Notes: generated by a model not told the origin, from the sequence alone. Numbered from the stretch's first letter, positions 39,401 to 49,310 are shown. The stretch is 64,000 nt of DNA from Wohlfahrtiimonas sp. G9077 (GCF_002252155.1 NZ_NEFD01000006.1:62001-126000); one strand, 5' to 3'. Numbers and translations: made by a program.

Positions 39401-41374
39401 TTATTTTTGAATTAATTGCTCAATGTGTTGATTCACATTATCCACAGTGAAGCCAAATTCAACGAATAATTGTTCTGCAGGGGCAGAGGCACCAAAGGTG
39501 TTAATGCCCACAACATCATCTGCAAACTCATACCAACCGCGTGTGGTGCCAGCTTCAATCGCCAAAACGGGTGCATCACCCAAGACGCTGTTTTTGTATG
39601 CTTTGTCATTTTCACGGAAGATTTCAACGCAAGGCATGGAGACAACACGTACATCATCACGTGTTGCAGCCACTTTCATCGCCAATTCAACTTCTGAACC
39701 CGTGGCGATTAAGGTCACTTTTGCATTGGCATTTTCTTTTAAGACATATCCACCTTTACGGATGTTCTCAACACTTGCTTCAACACGCGTTAAGAATGGC
39801 AGTTTTTGACGAGACAATGCCAACAATGTTGGGTTTTTGCTAGAGGTTAAACCTGCAGCCCATGCTGCCATGGTTTCCACAGTATCGGCAGGGCGCCAAA
39901 CACGTAAGTTAGGAATTAAGCGTAAAGATTCAACGTGCTCAATTGGTTGATGCGTTGGGCCATCTTCACCTAAACCGATGGAGTCATGCGTCATGACATA
40001 GATCACTTTTTGTTCCATCAATGCGCTCATGCGAATGGCATTACGAGCATAATCACTGAACACTAAGAATGTTGCGCCATAAGGAATGAAACCGCCGTGT
40101 AACGCTAAACCATTCATGATGGCGCTCATACCAAATTCACGCACGCCATAATGCACATAGTTGCCTTCGCCCGTGGTGATGTTTAAATCAACACTTGCTT
40201 TAAAGAATGTGTTATTTGATGGCGTTAAGTCGGCAGAGCCGCCCACGATTTCAGGCAAATGAGATGCCAATGCATCCAATGCATTTTTACTGGCAACGCG
40301 TGTTGCAATGCTTTCACCTTTAGCCACAACATCTGTCATGGCATTTTTGATGATCTCATCAAAGTTGGCAGGTAAATCACCATGCATACGGCGTAAGAAT
40401 TCTTTAGCCAATTGAGGATATTTGCTTTCGTATTGTGCAAAAAGGGCAGACCAATTTTGTTCTGTGGCCAAACCTTTTGCTTTGGCATCCCAATGGCTTG
40501 CGACATCTTCAGGCACTTCAAAGGCCGCTGCTGTCCAACCCATTTTTTCACGGATGGCTGCAATTTCATCATTGCCGAGAGGTGAGCCGTGCGTGGCTTC
40601 TGAACCTTCTTTAGAGACAGAGCCTTTACCAATTTTGGTTTTACAGATGATCAAAGTGGGTTTTTCTGTTTGCGCTTTTGCTTCTGTAATCGCTTGAGAA
40701 ACCGCTTCGATGTCGTGGCCATCGATTGGGCCAATAACGTGCCATTGATAGGCTTCAAAACGTTGTTTGGTATTGTCAGTGAACCAACCGGTGACATTAC
40801 CATCGATAGAGATTTCATTGTCATCATACAATGCGATCAATTTATTGAGTTTTAAAGTACCTGCCAATGAACACGCTTCGTGAGAGACGCCTTCCATCAT
40901 GCAGCCATCGCCTAAAAATGCATACGTGTGGTGATCCACAATCGCTAAATCATCTTTGTTAAATTGTGCCGCTAACATTTTTTCTGCCAATGCAAAACCC
41001 ACAGCATTGCTGATGCCTTGACCCAATGGACCTGTTGTGGTTTCAATGCCAGCAATGTAGCCATGTTCAGGGTGACCCGCTGTTTTAGAGTGCAATTGAC
41101 GGAAGTTTTTCAAATCATCAATTGAAACATCATAACCCGTTAAATGAAGCAATGAGTACAACAACATGGATGCATGGCCATTCGATAAAATAAAACGGTC
41201 ACGGTTAAAGAAGTTAGGATTGCTTGGGTTGTGAGATAAATGGTTGTGCCAGAGCGCATAAGCCATCTCGGCCATACCCATTGGTGCACCCGGGTGACCT
41301 GAGTTTGCTTTTTGTACCGCGTCCATGCTTAAAAAACGAATGGCATTGGCGCTTTTTTGCTCAATTGATGACAT
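39401..41374 (-). CDS. tkt: Transketolase
   Basis: 657 residues. N-terminal [20 protein letters not shown] and the thiamine-diphosphate motif [13 protein letters not shown] ... [10 protein letters not shown] are typical, as are the central [14 protein letters not shown] and [15 protein letters not shown]. It exchanges two-carbon units between sugar phosphates in the non-oxidative pentose phosphate pathway. The gene stands alone: yajC is 83 bases downstream and the upstream neighbour is divergent. Confidence 0.97.
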   Translation of the reverse strand: MSSIEQKSANAIRFLSMDAVQKANSGHPGAPMGMAEMAYALWHNHLSHNPSNPNFFNRDRFILSNGHASMLLYSLLHLTGYDVSIDDLKNFRQLHSKTAGHPEHGYIAGIETTTGPLGQGISNAVGFALAEKMLAAQFNKDDLAIVDHHTYAFLGDGCMMEGVSHEACSLAGTLKLNKLIALYDDNEISIDGNVTGWFTDNTKQRFEAYQWHVIGPIDGHDIEAVSQAITEAKAQTEKPTLIICKTKIGKGSVSKEGSEATHGSPLGNDEIAAIREKMGWTAAAFEVPEDVASHWDAKAKGLATEQNWSALFAQYESKYPQLAKEFLRRMHGDLPANFDEIIKNAMTDVVAKGESIATRVASKNALDALASHLPEIVGGSADLTPSNNTFFKASVDLNITTGEGNYVHYGVREFGMSAIMNGLALHGGFIPYGATFLVFSDYARNAIRMSALMEQKVIYVMTHDSIGLGEDGPTHQPIEHVESLRLIPNLRVWRPADTVETMAAWAAGLTSSKNPTLLALSRQKLPFLTRVEASVENIRKGGYVLKENANAKVTLIATGSEVELAMKVAATRDDVRVVSMPCVEIFRENDKAYKNSVLGDAPVLAIEAGTTRGWYEFADDVVGINTFGASAPAEQLFVEFGFTVDNVNQHIEQLIQK

Positions 41375-41598
41375 TTTAATTCCTTAAATGAATGTTGGAG
41401 AAATGGTCCGCACATTATACTGAAAACGATGGGAGAAATCACACGGAGTTACAATTGTTCTAAATTTTTTATTTATATTATTTTATTGTTCTATTTTTAG
41501 AATAGTTTGTTAAAGGAAAACCATTCGCATTTAGAAATTGGGTCTTTATAATTCATGGCATCTCTTCCATTTTTTCCACTCAATACGAGGCATTTTTT

Positions 41599-42198
41599 AT
41601 GAGTCATATTCAAGCATTGTTGGCAAAGCGTCGCAGCATTTATCAATTGGGCAATCAAGTGTCGATGAGCACAGAAGCATTGACACAGATGATTCAGCAT
41701 GCTGTTAGAGAAGCGCCGTCAGCCTTTCACTCACAAAGTTCGCGCGTTGTGGTGTTGTATGGCCAAGCCCATCAACGTGTGTGGTCCATTGCTGAAGAAG
41801 CCCTGCGTCAAATCGTGCCGGAAGCACAATTTGCTGCTACGCAACAGCGTTTAGATGGTTTTAGAGCGGCATTTGGCACCATTTTATTCTTTGAGGATCA
41901 AACAGTGGTGCAATCATTGCAAGAGCGTTTTCCAATGTATGCAGAGAATTTCCCAAAATGGGCACAAGAATCCACGGCCATTGCCCAATATGCCGTTTGG
42001 CTCATGCTGACGGAACATCAACTGGGTGCGAGCATTCAGCATTACAATCCTTTGATCAATGCCAAGGTGCAAGAAGAGTGGCAATTGCCTGAATCATGGA
42101 CGCTGCTTGGACAGATGCCATTTGGCTCCATAGAAGGCGCACCTGCAGAAAAAGCGCATATGTTAGACAGTGAGCGTTTTAGAGTCTTTGGTGCTTAA
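41599..42198 (+). CDS. Nitroreductase family protein (Frm2-like)
   Basis: 199 residues. The start (LLAKRRSIYQLGNQVSM), the segment REAPSAFHSQSSRVVVLYGQ and FPKWAQESTAIAQYAVWLML ... GASIQHYNPLI mark the fungal/bacterial Frm2-like branch of the nitroreductase family, in which an FMN-binding dimer reduces nitro compounds or quinones. The conserved Arg-Arg-Ser for FMN phosphate is present. No substrate can be named. It is followed by its own terminator and is divergent from tkt. Confidence 0.85.
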   Translation: MSHIQALLAKRRSIYQLGNQVSMSTEALTQMIQHAVREAPSAFHSQSSRVVVLYGQAHQRVWSIAEEALRQIVPEAQFAATQQRLDGFRAAFGTILFFEDQTVVQSLQERFPMYAENFPKWAQESTAIAQYAVWLMLTEHQLGASIQHYNPLINAKVQEEWQLPESWTLLGQMPFGSIEGAPAEKAHMLDSERFRVFGA

Positions 42199-42233
42199 AT
42201 ACGATCGTAGTACAGTACTTTAGTGGAACATCC

Positions 42234-42264
42234 AGCCAAATTTTTCAGGAAATTTGGCTTTTTT
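42234..42264 (+). terminator. Terminator after the nitroreductase gene
   Basis: A perfect 10-bp stem (42234-42243 with 42250-42259), six-base loop and T run, 35 bases after the stop codon. Confidence 0.9.
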
Positions 42265-42372
42265 ATGGGCATAAACTTAAGGAAAAATGGGCAAAGAGGT
42301 AGATTTTTTGTAGCTTTGGCCATTTGATTATTGTAGTATCTATCCTTGTTTGAATAAACTTAAAGAGTAGAT

Positions 42373-43773
42373 ATGAAGAAGTTAACATCTTTATTGCTAG
42401 TGGCGCTGAGTCTATCGTCAGCAGCTTTTTCCGCTGGTTTTGATGGCGCTAATGCAAGTTTACTGTGGATCATTCCTTTTGCAGGGATTTTATTGTCCAT
42501 CGCCATTTTCCCATTGGTGGCTGTGAACATCTGGCACCATCATTTTGGTAAGATCACCGCGTTGTGGTGTTTAGGGTTTATGATCCCATTCATCATCGTC
42601 TTTGGCATCGGTGAGATGACAGAAGTGATCGCCCATGCGATGCTTTTGGAATACATTCCGTTCATTGTTTTGATTTTCTCCCTCTTCACTGTTTCAGGTG
42701 GCATCTATTTAGAAGGTAGTCTCAAAGGCACGCCATTGTTGAACACCACCATTTTGTTGATCGGGACGTTTTTGGCCTCATTCATGGGCACAACGGGCGC
42801 TGCGATGCTGCTCATTCGTCCATTATTGCGCGCGAATGAAAACCGCAAATCTCGCGTGCACATTGTGATTTTCTTCATCTTCTTAGTGGCCAACGTTGGC
42901 GGTAGTTTAACGCCATTGGGTGATCCACCCTTATTCTTGGGCTTCTTAAAAGGTGTAGATTTCTTCTGGACCATGAAACACATGCTATTGCCATTGTTGA
43001 TCACTACGGTGATTGTGCTGGGTATTTTCTTTGTGTTAGACAGCTATTGCTATAAAAAAGAGGGCATTACAGTGGATGCCAGCGAAGAAAAAGTACCGTT
43101 TCGCATTGATGGCAAGGTGAACTTTATCTTCTTAGCCGGCATCATTGTGGGCGTATTGATTTCAGGTTTCTGGAAGCCTGGCATCTCCTTTACCGTTTTA
43201 GGTACACCAGTTGAGTTACAAAACATTGTGCGCGATGTGATTTTGTTGATCATGGCATTTTTATCGTTAAAAGTGACGGCTAAAGAGATTCATCAGAAAA
43301 ATGAATTTGGTTGGGATCCTGTGTTAGAAGTGGCCAAGCTCTTTGCGGGTATTTTCATCACAATTGCGCCTGTGTTAGAGATTTTAAAAGCCGGTTCCAT
43401 GGGTTCAATGTCTGGCGTTGTGACAATGGTGCATGACACACAAGGCGCACCGATTAATGCCATGTACTTTTGGATGACCGGTGCACTTTCTGCCTTTTTA
43501 GACAATGCGCCGACTTATTTAGTCTTCTTTAACTTAGCTTCAGGCGATGCGCACCATTTAATGGGTGATTTAAGCCCGACGTTATTGGCAATCTCTATGG
43601 GTTCAGTGTTTATGGGTGCGATGACGTACATCGGGAATGCACCAAACTTTATGGTGAAAAGCATTGCAACGCAAGCAGGTGTGAATATGCCAAGCTTCTT
43701 TGGTTATATGAAGTGGTCTGTGCTGATTTTAGTGCCGGTGTATATTTTGCTCACGTTGATCTTCTTCCTATAA
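42373..43773 (+). CDS. Sodium:proton antiporter family membrane protein (CitMHS_2/NhaD-like)
   Basis: 466 residues. A signal-like N-terminal helix is followed by about eleven hydrophobic helices. Motifs include GTFLASFMGTTGAAMLLIRPLL, ANVGGSLTPLGDPPLFLGFL and GALSAFLDNAPTYLVFFN, which occur in the NhaD/ArsB-like ion transporter superfamily group often annotated as sodium:proton antiporter. Polar residues in the TGAAM and DNAPTY hairpins would line the ion path. The real substrate (Na+/H+ or a carboxylate) is not proved. rnpB begins about 50 bases after its stop. Confidence 0.8.
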   Translation: MKKLTSLLLVALSLSSAAFSAGFDGANASLLWIIPFAGILLSIAIFPLVAVNIWHHHFGKITALWCLGFMIPFIIVFGIGEMTEVIAHAMLLEYIPFIVLIFSLFTVSGGIYLEGSLKGTPLLNTTILLIGTFLASFMGTTGAAMLLIRPLLRANENRKSRVHIVIFFIFLVANVGGSLTPLGDPPLFLGFLKGVDFFWTMKHMLLPLLITTVIVLGIFFVLDSYCYKKEGITVDASEEKVPFRIDGKVNFIFLAGIIVGVLISGFWKPGISFTVLGTPVELQNIVRDVILLIMAFLSLKVTAKEIHQKNEFGWDPVLEVAKLFAGIFITIAPVLEILKAGSMGSMSGVVTMVHDTQGAPINAMYFWMTGALSAFLDNAPTYLVFFNLASGDAHHLMGDLSPTLLAISMGSVFMGAMTYIGNAPNFMVKSIATQAGVNMPSFFGYMKWSVLILVPVYILLTLIFFL

Positions 43774-43791
43774 AGAAATTCACGAAAAAGC

Positions 43792-43819
43792 TTGTTATTT
43801 TTCTTAAAATCGGGATAAT
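43792..43819 (+). promoter_or_regulatory. Sigma-70 promoter of rnpB
   Basis: TTGTTA (43792-43797), 16-base spacer and GATAAT (43814-43819). The predicted start near 43826 coincides with the 5' strand of the RNase P RNA terminal helix. Confidence 0.75.
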
Positions 43820-43825
43820 CCATGC

Positions 43826-44174
43826 ATCAGTTGATTGGATTATCGCGAGTGAGCAATCATTCGAGGAAAGTCCGGGCTCCACGGATCAAAGTGCTAGATA
43901 ACGTCTAGACGGCGCGAGCCGATGGAAAGTGCTGAAGAAATTAAACCGCCTAAAGACGCAAGTCTCGGTAAGGGTGAGAAGGTGCGGTAAGAGCGCACCG
44001 TACACAAGGTGACTTCGTGTAGCTGAGGTAAACCCCACTTGGAGCAAGACCAAATAGGAACACTGATAGCGTGATCCGCGCTGTGTTCGGGTAGGTTGCT
44101 TGAGGGTGGAAGTGATTCCACTCCTAGATGAATGATAATTCTCGACAGAACCCGGCTTATAGATCGACTGATAC
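43826..44174 (+). ncRNA. rnpB: RNase P RNA, bacterial type A
   Basis: About 349 bases. The universal core is clear: GAGGAAAGTCCGGGCTCC near 43863, GGTAAGGGTGAGAAGGTGCGGTAAGAGCGCACC at about 43967-43999 (in two adjoining pieces), GGAGCAAGACCAAATAGG near 44041, and AGATGAATGATAATT followed by CGACAGAACCCGGCTTAT near 44124-44161. The ends pair: ATCAGTTGAT (43826) with ATCGACTGAT (44163-44172). It is the catalytic RNA that cuts tRNA 5' leaders. Gene limits come from the terminal helix and the promoter. Confidence 0.97.
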
Positions 44175-44183
44175 AAACAGTAA

Positions 44184-44212
44184 AAACCCTCTCAAGCGAG
44201 AGGGTTTTTTAT
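44184..44212 (+). terminator. Terminator of rnpB
   Basis: AAACCCTCTC and GAGAGGGTTT form a 10-bp stem with a four-base loop, followed by T. It lies ten bases after the RNase P RNA end. Confidence 0.92.
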
Positions 44213-44237
44213 TGGCATAAATTCGGGGGAGGGTGAA

Positions 44238-44576
44238 TTATGCGCTTAGAGCTTTATACATCGCGATGGCTTTACCGCCATACGTCACTGCAGGACCGCC
44301 GCCCATTAAAATGGCCACATCCACAGTCTCTGCGATCTCTTCTAAGGTTGCCCCCATAGAGATCAAACCTTCAATGTGCGCAAGCATACAACCTTCACAT
44401 TGAGTGCTGATGGCAATGCCAAGGGCAATCAATTCTTTATGTTTAGATGAAATCACGCCTTCTTTAATGGCTGCAGTGTGTAAACCATACATTGATTGGC
44501 CAATGGCTTTGTTTTCTTTCATTAAAAAAGCGCGTTCTTCTTTCAGTTGCTTTGCAGCTAATTTGTAATCAGTCAT
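44238..44576 (-). CDS. Carboxymuconolactone decarboxylase (AhpD-like) family protein
   Basis: 112 residues, all helical. KELIALGIAISTQCEGCMLAHIEG carries the CxxC-x3-H motif of the CMD/AhpD family. Members with this motif are small thiol-disulfide or peroxidase-type proteins; others are decarboxylases without the cysteines. Divergent from dps, so a shared oxidative-stress role is possible but unproved. Confidence 0.88.
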   Translation of the reverse strand: MTDYKLAAKQLKEERAFLMKENKAIGQSMYGLHTAAIKEGVISSKHKELIALGIAISTQCEGCMLAHIEGLISMGATLEEIAETVDVAILMGGGPAVTYGGKAIAMYKALSA

Positions 44577-44772
44577 GTTTCATTCCTCAATAATGAATAA
44601 AATTCAACAAATGTAAAACAGTAGTAGGAGAAACACATTATAACGCCTTTTTGAAATAAATGTTACTTTTGGTAATTTAATGTGCATTCAAATTGCGCAA
44701 TAGAAAATCATGAGCCATAAAAATTAACAATGATTCAGATAATTAGGATTCAATGGATTTTAAAAATAGAGT

Positions 44773-44781
44773 TGATATAAT
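44773..44781 (+). promoter_or_regulatory. Extended -10 promoter before dps
   Basis: TGATATAAT matches the extended -10 consensus TGnTATAAT exactly. No good -35 is seen, which extended -10 promoters tolerate. Start would be near 44788, leaving a leader of about 60 bases. Confidence 0.6.
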
Positions 44782-44849
44782 GGATGCGTTGTTTGGAAAT
44801 ATTCTATGAAATCAACACACTAAATGCAGAAAATGCAAAGGAGTTCATT

Positions 44850-45377
44850 ATGCCAGCTAACATTAAAGAAATTCGTAAAGGCGCTTTATTAACCCCAACA
44901 GACATTGATGCGAAAGGTGCCGCCGCCATTGCCGGTGGGATGAATGCATTATTGGCAGATATTTTCACCTTATATATGAAAACGAAAAATTTCCATTGGC
45001 ACGTCAGTGGCCCACATTTTCGTGATTATCACTTATTATTAGATGAACAAGCCACCGAGCTTTTGACCATGGTGGATGACTGCGCGGAACGTGTGCGTAA
45101 ATTAGGACACACAACTTTGCGCTCAATTGGTGAGATTGCTGCAAAATCTCGTTTAACAGAAAACACCGCAGATTATGTGGAAGCCGCAGACATGCTCGCG
45201 GAATTGGTAGAAGACAATAAACAATTGGTGCGAGAATTGCGCGCGGTGCACACTGTGTGTGATGAGTACGATGATTTTGCCACCACAAGTTTGTTAGATG
45301 AGTGGATCGATCAAGCAGAGCGCCGCACTTGGTTCTTATATGAATCAAGCCGTGGGGCAGGAACATCCGGTCACTAA
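44850..45377 (+). CDS. dps: Dps-family DNA-protecting ferritin-like protein
   Basis: 175 residues from the ATG at 44850, which follows AAAGGAG by six bases; an open frame to 44784 lacks a site. The ferroxidase motif KNFHWHVSGPHFRDYHLLLDE gives the His, Asp and Glu ligands of the inter-subunit iron centre (shown here without flanks). Dps forms a dodecamer that oxidises Fe2+ with H2O2 and stores iron, and many bind DNA. The N-terminus has several Lys/Arg (EIRKGALL), moderate for DNA binding. Induction by peroxide is likely from the family; no OxyR site was identified. Confidence 0.9.
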   Translation: MPANIKEIRKGALLTPTDIDAKGAAAIAGGMNALLADIFTLYMKTKNFHWHVSGPHFRDYHLLLDEQATELLTMVDDCAERVRKLGHTTLRSIGEIAAKSRLTENTADYVEAADMLAELVEDNKQLVRELRAVHTVCDEYDDFATTSLLDEWIDQAERRTWFLYESSRGAGTSGH

Positions 45378-45397
45378 TAAACAGTATTGATCCTTTA

Positions 45398-45424
45398 AAA
45401 AGAGAGCGTTGGCTCTCTTTTTTT
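45398..45424 (+). terminator. Terminator of dps
   Basis: AAAGAGAGC and GCTCTCTTT stem with a short loop, followed by T; about 20 bases after the dps stop. Confidence 0.88.
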
Positions 45425-45476
45425 GTGCCTAGAATTTCAGTCTAAACCGACTCACAATCATTTGCTTAACTTTATC

Positions 45477-45529
45477 AAATGAGAATAAATAGCATTTGTA
45501 TTGACATTTCAAAAGGAAATAGGAATAAT
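45477..45529 (+). promoter_or_regulatory. Fur-type operator and promoter of the TonB receptor operon
   Basis: The Fur-like box AAATGAGAATAAATAGCATTT (first 20 bases from 45477) has palindromic ends AAATG/CATTT. It is followed at once by TTGACA (45501-45506), a 17-base spacer and AATAAT (45524-45529). Fur on this box would overlap the -35 element. Iron control of the receptor, tonB, exbB and exbD is the natural inference. Confidence 0.7.
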
Positions 45530-45609
45530 TCCAATCCTAAAGTTGTGAAGCGATTTAAGGTGTTTCGTAAGAAACGTGATTCATGGACAGTTTGAGCTAG
45601 GATGAACGA

Positions 45610-47763
45610 ATGTTAGACGCAAAATCATGGAAGATTAATGGGCTTGCCGCCTTAGTGGCCAGCGTATGTATGCAGGCGCATGCAGAAGAAACGGCCGATG
45701 ATGCCATCATCAATTTATCCCAAGTGGTGGTGACCGCATCGGGCTTTGATCAAACGATCAAAGATGCACCTGCGAGTATCTCTGTGATTTCTGGCGAACA
45801 CTTGACGGATCAACCCATCACCGGTTTAGGCGGTGCACTGAAAGCTGTCGAAGGTGTGAGTGTTGAACGTGGTGGTAAATCAGGCGGTGCGAACATTAGC
45901 ATTCGCGGTTTACCAAGTGATTACACGTTAATCATGATTGATGGCAAGCGTTTAAGTCAAAACAGTCGTGGCGCACGTCCAAATGGCTTTGGCGATGTGG
46001 ACAGTAACTTTATTCCACCGATGTCCGCCATTGAACAAATTGAAGTAGTGCGCGGTCCGATGTCAACATTATATGGCTCAGATGCCATGGGCGGCGTCGT
46101 TAACATCATCACTAAAAAAGTACCCACGCAATGGGGCGGTGAATTCAATGTTGGTTTTACAGAACCACAAAAAACATCTAAATTTGCATCAAAAATGAAT
46201 ACAAGTGTATATGCCGCAGGTCCCTTAATAAAGGATACACTTGGCTTAGCCATTATGGCTGGTTATGAGCATGCGGGGAATGCCAAAGGCAAATTCCCAA
46301 AAAATGCCAAAGAAGCTGCCAGTGGTGATTATACCGGGCAATACAATCAGTTTTCTGGCTTGGGTAAACGCAAAAATTATCATTATGGTGCGAAATTGAG
46401 CTTCACGCCAGATGCGCAAAATGACATTATTTTAAATTATGAGCGTGGCGTGCAGCGTTTTGATAATAGTGAAGGTCAGCTGGGTACACTCAACACTCAT
46501 GTTAAACCAAATAAAAAAGGGCAGTTGGTGGGTGGTGGCTATAGTGATGAATTGAAATTCACACGCGATCGCGTATCACTGTCTCATCAAGGCCGTTATG
46601 ATGCTGTCACAGTGGACAGCGCCATTTTATGGGATCACACAAAAACATTGGGGCGTATCAATCCTCTATCCGCCAAGCCAATGCCTTATGATGGTACAAA
46701 ACGCGATATTCAATATACCAATATCATTGTGGATAATAAATGGATGTTTGGGCTCAGGGACCATTTAATCACAGCAGGTGGGCAATATAAGCATCAAAAA
46801 CTCACGGATGGTTTAGCGTCTGCGCCCTTAGATGTCAAACAGTGGCAATGGGCGCTCTTTGTAGAAGATGAATGGTCAATCAGTGATGCATTTATTGCAA
46901 CATTCGGTTTACGTTATGATAAAAATGAGGATTTTGGCAGTCACTTTAGCCCACGCATTTACTTAACATGGAATGTGAATGATGATTGGCAAATCAAAGG
47001 CGGCGTGAGCCGTGCGTTTAGAGCGCCAGATTTACAACTCATGCGTAATGACATTGTGGGTTATGGTCGTCAAGGAGCATTGCCATTGGTGGGCAATCCA
47101 GATTTGAAGCCAGAAACGTCAACATCTGCTGAGTTGGGTGTGTATTTTGATAATCAAACAAATTTTTCGGCCAATGCCACGCTCTTTTATACGAAGTTTA
47201 AAGATAAGATCAATACAGAAACAAAGCCAAGTGCACAGATTTCGGGTATTGATTTGACGGGTTTTTCTGAAGCCGCCCAATATCGAAATGTGGATGATGC
47301 CAAAGTATATGGCATTGAAACGGGCATGCGCTATCAAATGTTTGATCACATCGTTTTAAATCTTAATTACACCTATACAGACAGTGAGTTTCGTAATGCG
47401 ACGGGACGAAAAATTCCTTTCAGTGAAACACCAAAACACATGCTAAATGCCAAAGTTCATTGGGCGATTGATGATGCATGGAGTACATGGATGGATGCTG
47501 AATATCGTGCAAAACAGTATCACGGCCTGACAGCTGCAGGGGCAAAAGTTTATTATAAACCTTATGTCATTATGAATGTCGGTGCGAAGTACCAAGTGAA
47601 TGAACAAATGAGTTTTAGCGCGGGTATTGACAACGTACTCAATAAAAATTTTGCTGATTATCAAGCACCTCAAATTGTGAGCAAAAGTAGCGATTTTACT
47701 AACCGTTATCGTCGTTTAGAAGAAGGTCGCCGTTTTTGGATCACTGCTAAATATCAATTTTAA
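45610..47763 (+). CDS. TonB-dependent outer-membrane receptor, siderophore type (CirA/FepA-like)
   Basis: 717 residues. A signal peptide (LAALVASVCMQAHA) is followed by a TonB box region (INLSQVVVTASG), the plug domain (DAPASISVISGEHL, RGLPSDYTLIMIDGKRL, IEQIEVVRGPMSTLYGSDAMGGVVNI across two stretches) and a 22-strand barrel that ends in the terminal aromatic YQF. RRLEEGRRFWITAKYQF is the usual last strand. The plug looks like CirA, FepA and related catecholate receptors, but the ligand is not certain; haem or another ferric chelate is possible. It heads an iron operon with tonB-exbB-exbD. Confidence 0.93.
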   Translation: MLDAKSWKINGLAALVASVCMQAHAEETADDAIINLSQVVVTASGFDQTIKDAPASISVISGEHLTDQPITGLGGALKAVEGVSVERGGKSGGANISIRGLPSDYTLIMIDGKRLSQNSRGARPNGFGDVDSNFIPPMSAIEQIEVVRGPMSTLYGSDAMGGVVNIITKKVPTQWGGEFNVGFTEPQKTSKFASKMNTSVYAAGPLIKDTLGLAIMAGYEHAGNAKGKFPKNAKEAASGDYTGQYNQFSGLGKRKNYHYGAKLSFTPDAQNDIILNYERGVQRFDNSEGQLGTLNTHVKPNKKGQLVGGGYSDELKFTRDRVSLSHQGRYDAVTVDSAILWDHTKTLGRINPLSAKPMPYDGTKRDIQYTNIIVDNKWMFGLRDHLITAGGQYKHQKLTDGLASAPLDVKQWQWALFVEDEWSISDAFIATFGLRYDKNEDFGSHFSPRIYLTWNVNDDWQIKGGVSRAFRAPDLQLMRNDIVGYGRQGALPLVGNPDLKPETSTSAELGVYFDNQTNFSANATLFYTKFKDKINTETKPSAQISGIDLTGFSEAAQYRNVDDAKVYGIETGMRYQMFDHIVLNLNYTYTDSEFRNATGRKIPFSETPKHMLNAKVHWAIDDAWSTWMDAEYRAKQYHGLTAAGAKVYYKPYVIMNVGAKYQVNEQMSFSAGIDNVLNKNFADYQAPQIVSKSSDFTNRYRRLEEGRRFWITAKYQF

Positions 47764-47792
47764 TTTACACATCAACCAATTGGGAAAGTGCT

Positions 47793-48548
47793 GTGCCATT
47801 ATTGCATGACAAAACAAATTTAATGATCTTTGTGACTGCACTGATCGGGGTGTTTTTACTTCATGGTGGCTTAATTTATGCCATTACGCATACAGGGCGC
47901 GGCCAAGAGATGCACATTGAGTTTGTTGAGCCCACCATGACCATGAGTCAGATCACCTTAGCCGGGGTCGATACGGCAAAAGAGGTGACGAATCAACACG
48001 ATGATGAGGATCAGCCATCTGAAGCATCAGAAGCGGTGACTGCACAAGCCGAACCGATTGAGGAGACGCCAGAAAAAATCGAAGAACCAGTGGTTGAGCC
48101 TGAGCCTGTCATTGAGCCGCCTAAAGAAGAGATTGTTGCGGTGAAAAAGCCAACGCCTGATGCGCCAAAAATTCAGCAGCCGAAAAAAGAGGTGAAAAAG
48201 CCACAGCCTAAACCTAAGAAGCAAGAGGCGAAACCCGAAAATAAACGTCAATCTAAGCGCGTTGATCATCGTGTACTCAATATGCAGGAAGTGTCTGTGC
48301 TCGCAAAACCCTCACCACAATATCCGCGTTCTGTCATCATGCGCCGCGTCGGTGGCACAACCGTATTGCTCATCCAAATTAACGAAAAAGGGTATGCGGT
48401 GTCTGTTAAGATTGAAAAATCCTCAGGCAATGAGCAGATCGATAAAGCTGCAGAAAAAGCAGGTTATAAAGTGCGTTTAAAACCGTATGTGGTCAATGGT
48501 CAAGCACAAAGCTTTTCCGTTCGCATCCCGTATCAATTAAAATTTTAA
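47793..48548 (+). CDS. tonB: Energy transducer TonB
   Basis: 251 residues starting with GTG (GGGAAAG upstream). N-terminal membrane helix at residues 12-32 (FVTALIGVFLLHGGLIY, with the His needed for coupling), a periplasmic Pro/Glu then Pro/Lys-rich spacer (residues 75-155) and a C-terminal TonB domain (QYPRSVIMRRVGGTTVLLIQI ends with RIPYQLKF). TonB passes proton-motive energy from ExbBD to outer-membrane receptors. It lies 29 bases after the receptor gene. Confidence 0.95.
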   Translation: MPLLHDKTNLMIFVTALIGVFLLHGGLIYAITHTGRGQEMHIEFVEPTMTMSQITLAGVDTAKEVTNQHDDEDQPSEASEAVTAQAEPIEETPEKIEEPVVEPEPVIEPPKEEIVAVKKPTPDAPKIQQPKKEVKKPQPKPKKQEAKPENKRQSKRVDHRVLNMQEVSVLAKPSPQYPRSVIMRRVGGTTVLLIQINEKGYAVSVKIEKSSGNEQIDKAAEKAGYKVRLKPYVVNGQAQSFSVRIPYQLKF

Positions 48549-48576
48549 GCCTCACAATTTAAAGAAAGGAAAGACA

Positions 48577-49308
48577 ATGCAACCAGAAGTTTCGAGTATG
48601 GGATTTGAACATTTTATTGGGCAAGCAGACATGGTGAGTAAGGTGCTCTTTTGCATCTTGATTTTAATGTCGGTGGTTTCATGGCTCATCATCATTTTAA
48701 AGGCACTGCAAGGTTTGTCTGAGCGTGTGCGTACAAAAAAATTCTTAAAAATGTTTTGGAGTGCTAAATCCGTTGAAGACATTGATGGCTATTTAGCGGA
48801 ACATACGCCAAATAATTATCATGAGATTTTAACCGATGCTGGCGTGCATGCTGTGCAGCGTTATCAAAAAACACATGGCAACTCTTTGCGTGACAGCGGC
48901 TCACTCAGTGAAGTGATCACGCGCGCCCTTAGTACGAAATTGGATGAAATTCATTTGCGCTGTGAAAATGGTGTGACGGCATTGGCAGCTGTGTCTGCAA
49001 CGGCACCTTTTGTGGGCTTATTCGGAACTGTTTGGGGCATTTATCATGCGTTGATTGAAATTGGCTCAACAGGCGCTGGCACCATTGATAAAGTGGCCGG
49101 TCCTGTGGGTGAGGCTTTGATCATGACTGGCGTGGGTTTAGCTGTGGCCATTCCTGCAGTATTGGCACACAGTTGGGTGACGCGCCGTAATCAAGTGACG
49201 ATGGGCACACTTGACTCTTTTGCCTTTGAATTGTTGAATCTATTGGGCGGCGATTGCTCAGGTTGTCACAATGATTGTCACGATAAAGCGAAAAAACAGG
49301 GAGCATAA
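48577..49308 (+). CDS. exbB: ExbB proton channel subunit
   Basis: 243 residues of the MotA/TolQ/ExbB family with three membrane helices: one near residues 18-40, and a pair at about 130-190 with the family segment ALAAVSATAPFVGLFGTVWG and ALIMTGVGLAVAIPAV. The threonine and polar residues of the pore helices are present. A short Cys/His-rich tail (DCSGCHNDCHDK) ends the protein, which is odd and could bind a metal. AAAGGAAAG stands before the ATG. Confidence 0.93.
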   Translation: MQPEVSSMGFEHFIGQADMVSKVLFCILILMSVVSWLIIILKALQGLSERVRTKKFLKMFWSAKSVEDIDGYLAEHTPNNYHEILTDAGVHAVQRYQKTHGNSLRDSGSLSEVITRALSTKLDEIHLRCENGVTALAAVSATAPFVGLFGTVWGIYHALIEIGSTGAGTIDKVAGPVGEALIMTGVGLAVAIPAVLAHSWVTRRNQVTMGTLDSFAFELLNLLGGDCSGCHNDCHDKAKKQGA

Positions 49309-49310
49309 GC

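Noticed and set aside
41497-41700. 67-codon minus-strand frame overlapping the nitroreductase start
   Set aside because: No ribosome-binding site, no family resemblance, and it covers the start of a clear plus-strand gene.
43886-44176. Open frames on the minus strand (about 75-96 codons)
   Set aside because: They lie wholly inside the RNase P RNA gene and are a well-known source of false protein calls.
45537-45609. Possible riboswitch in the leader of the TonB receptor gene
   Set aside because: No cobalamin or other known aptamer motif and no convincing stem; the Fur-type promoter explains control well enough.
48040-48250. Low-complexity Glu/Pro then Lys/Pro coding stretch as a tandem repeat
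   Set aside because: This is the normal periplasmic spacer of TonB.
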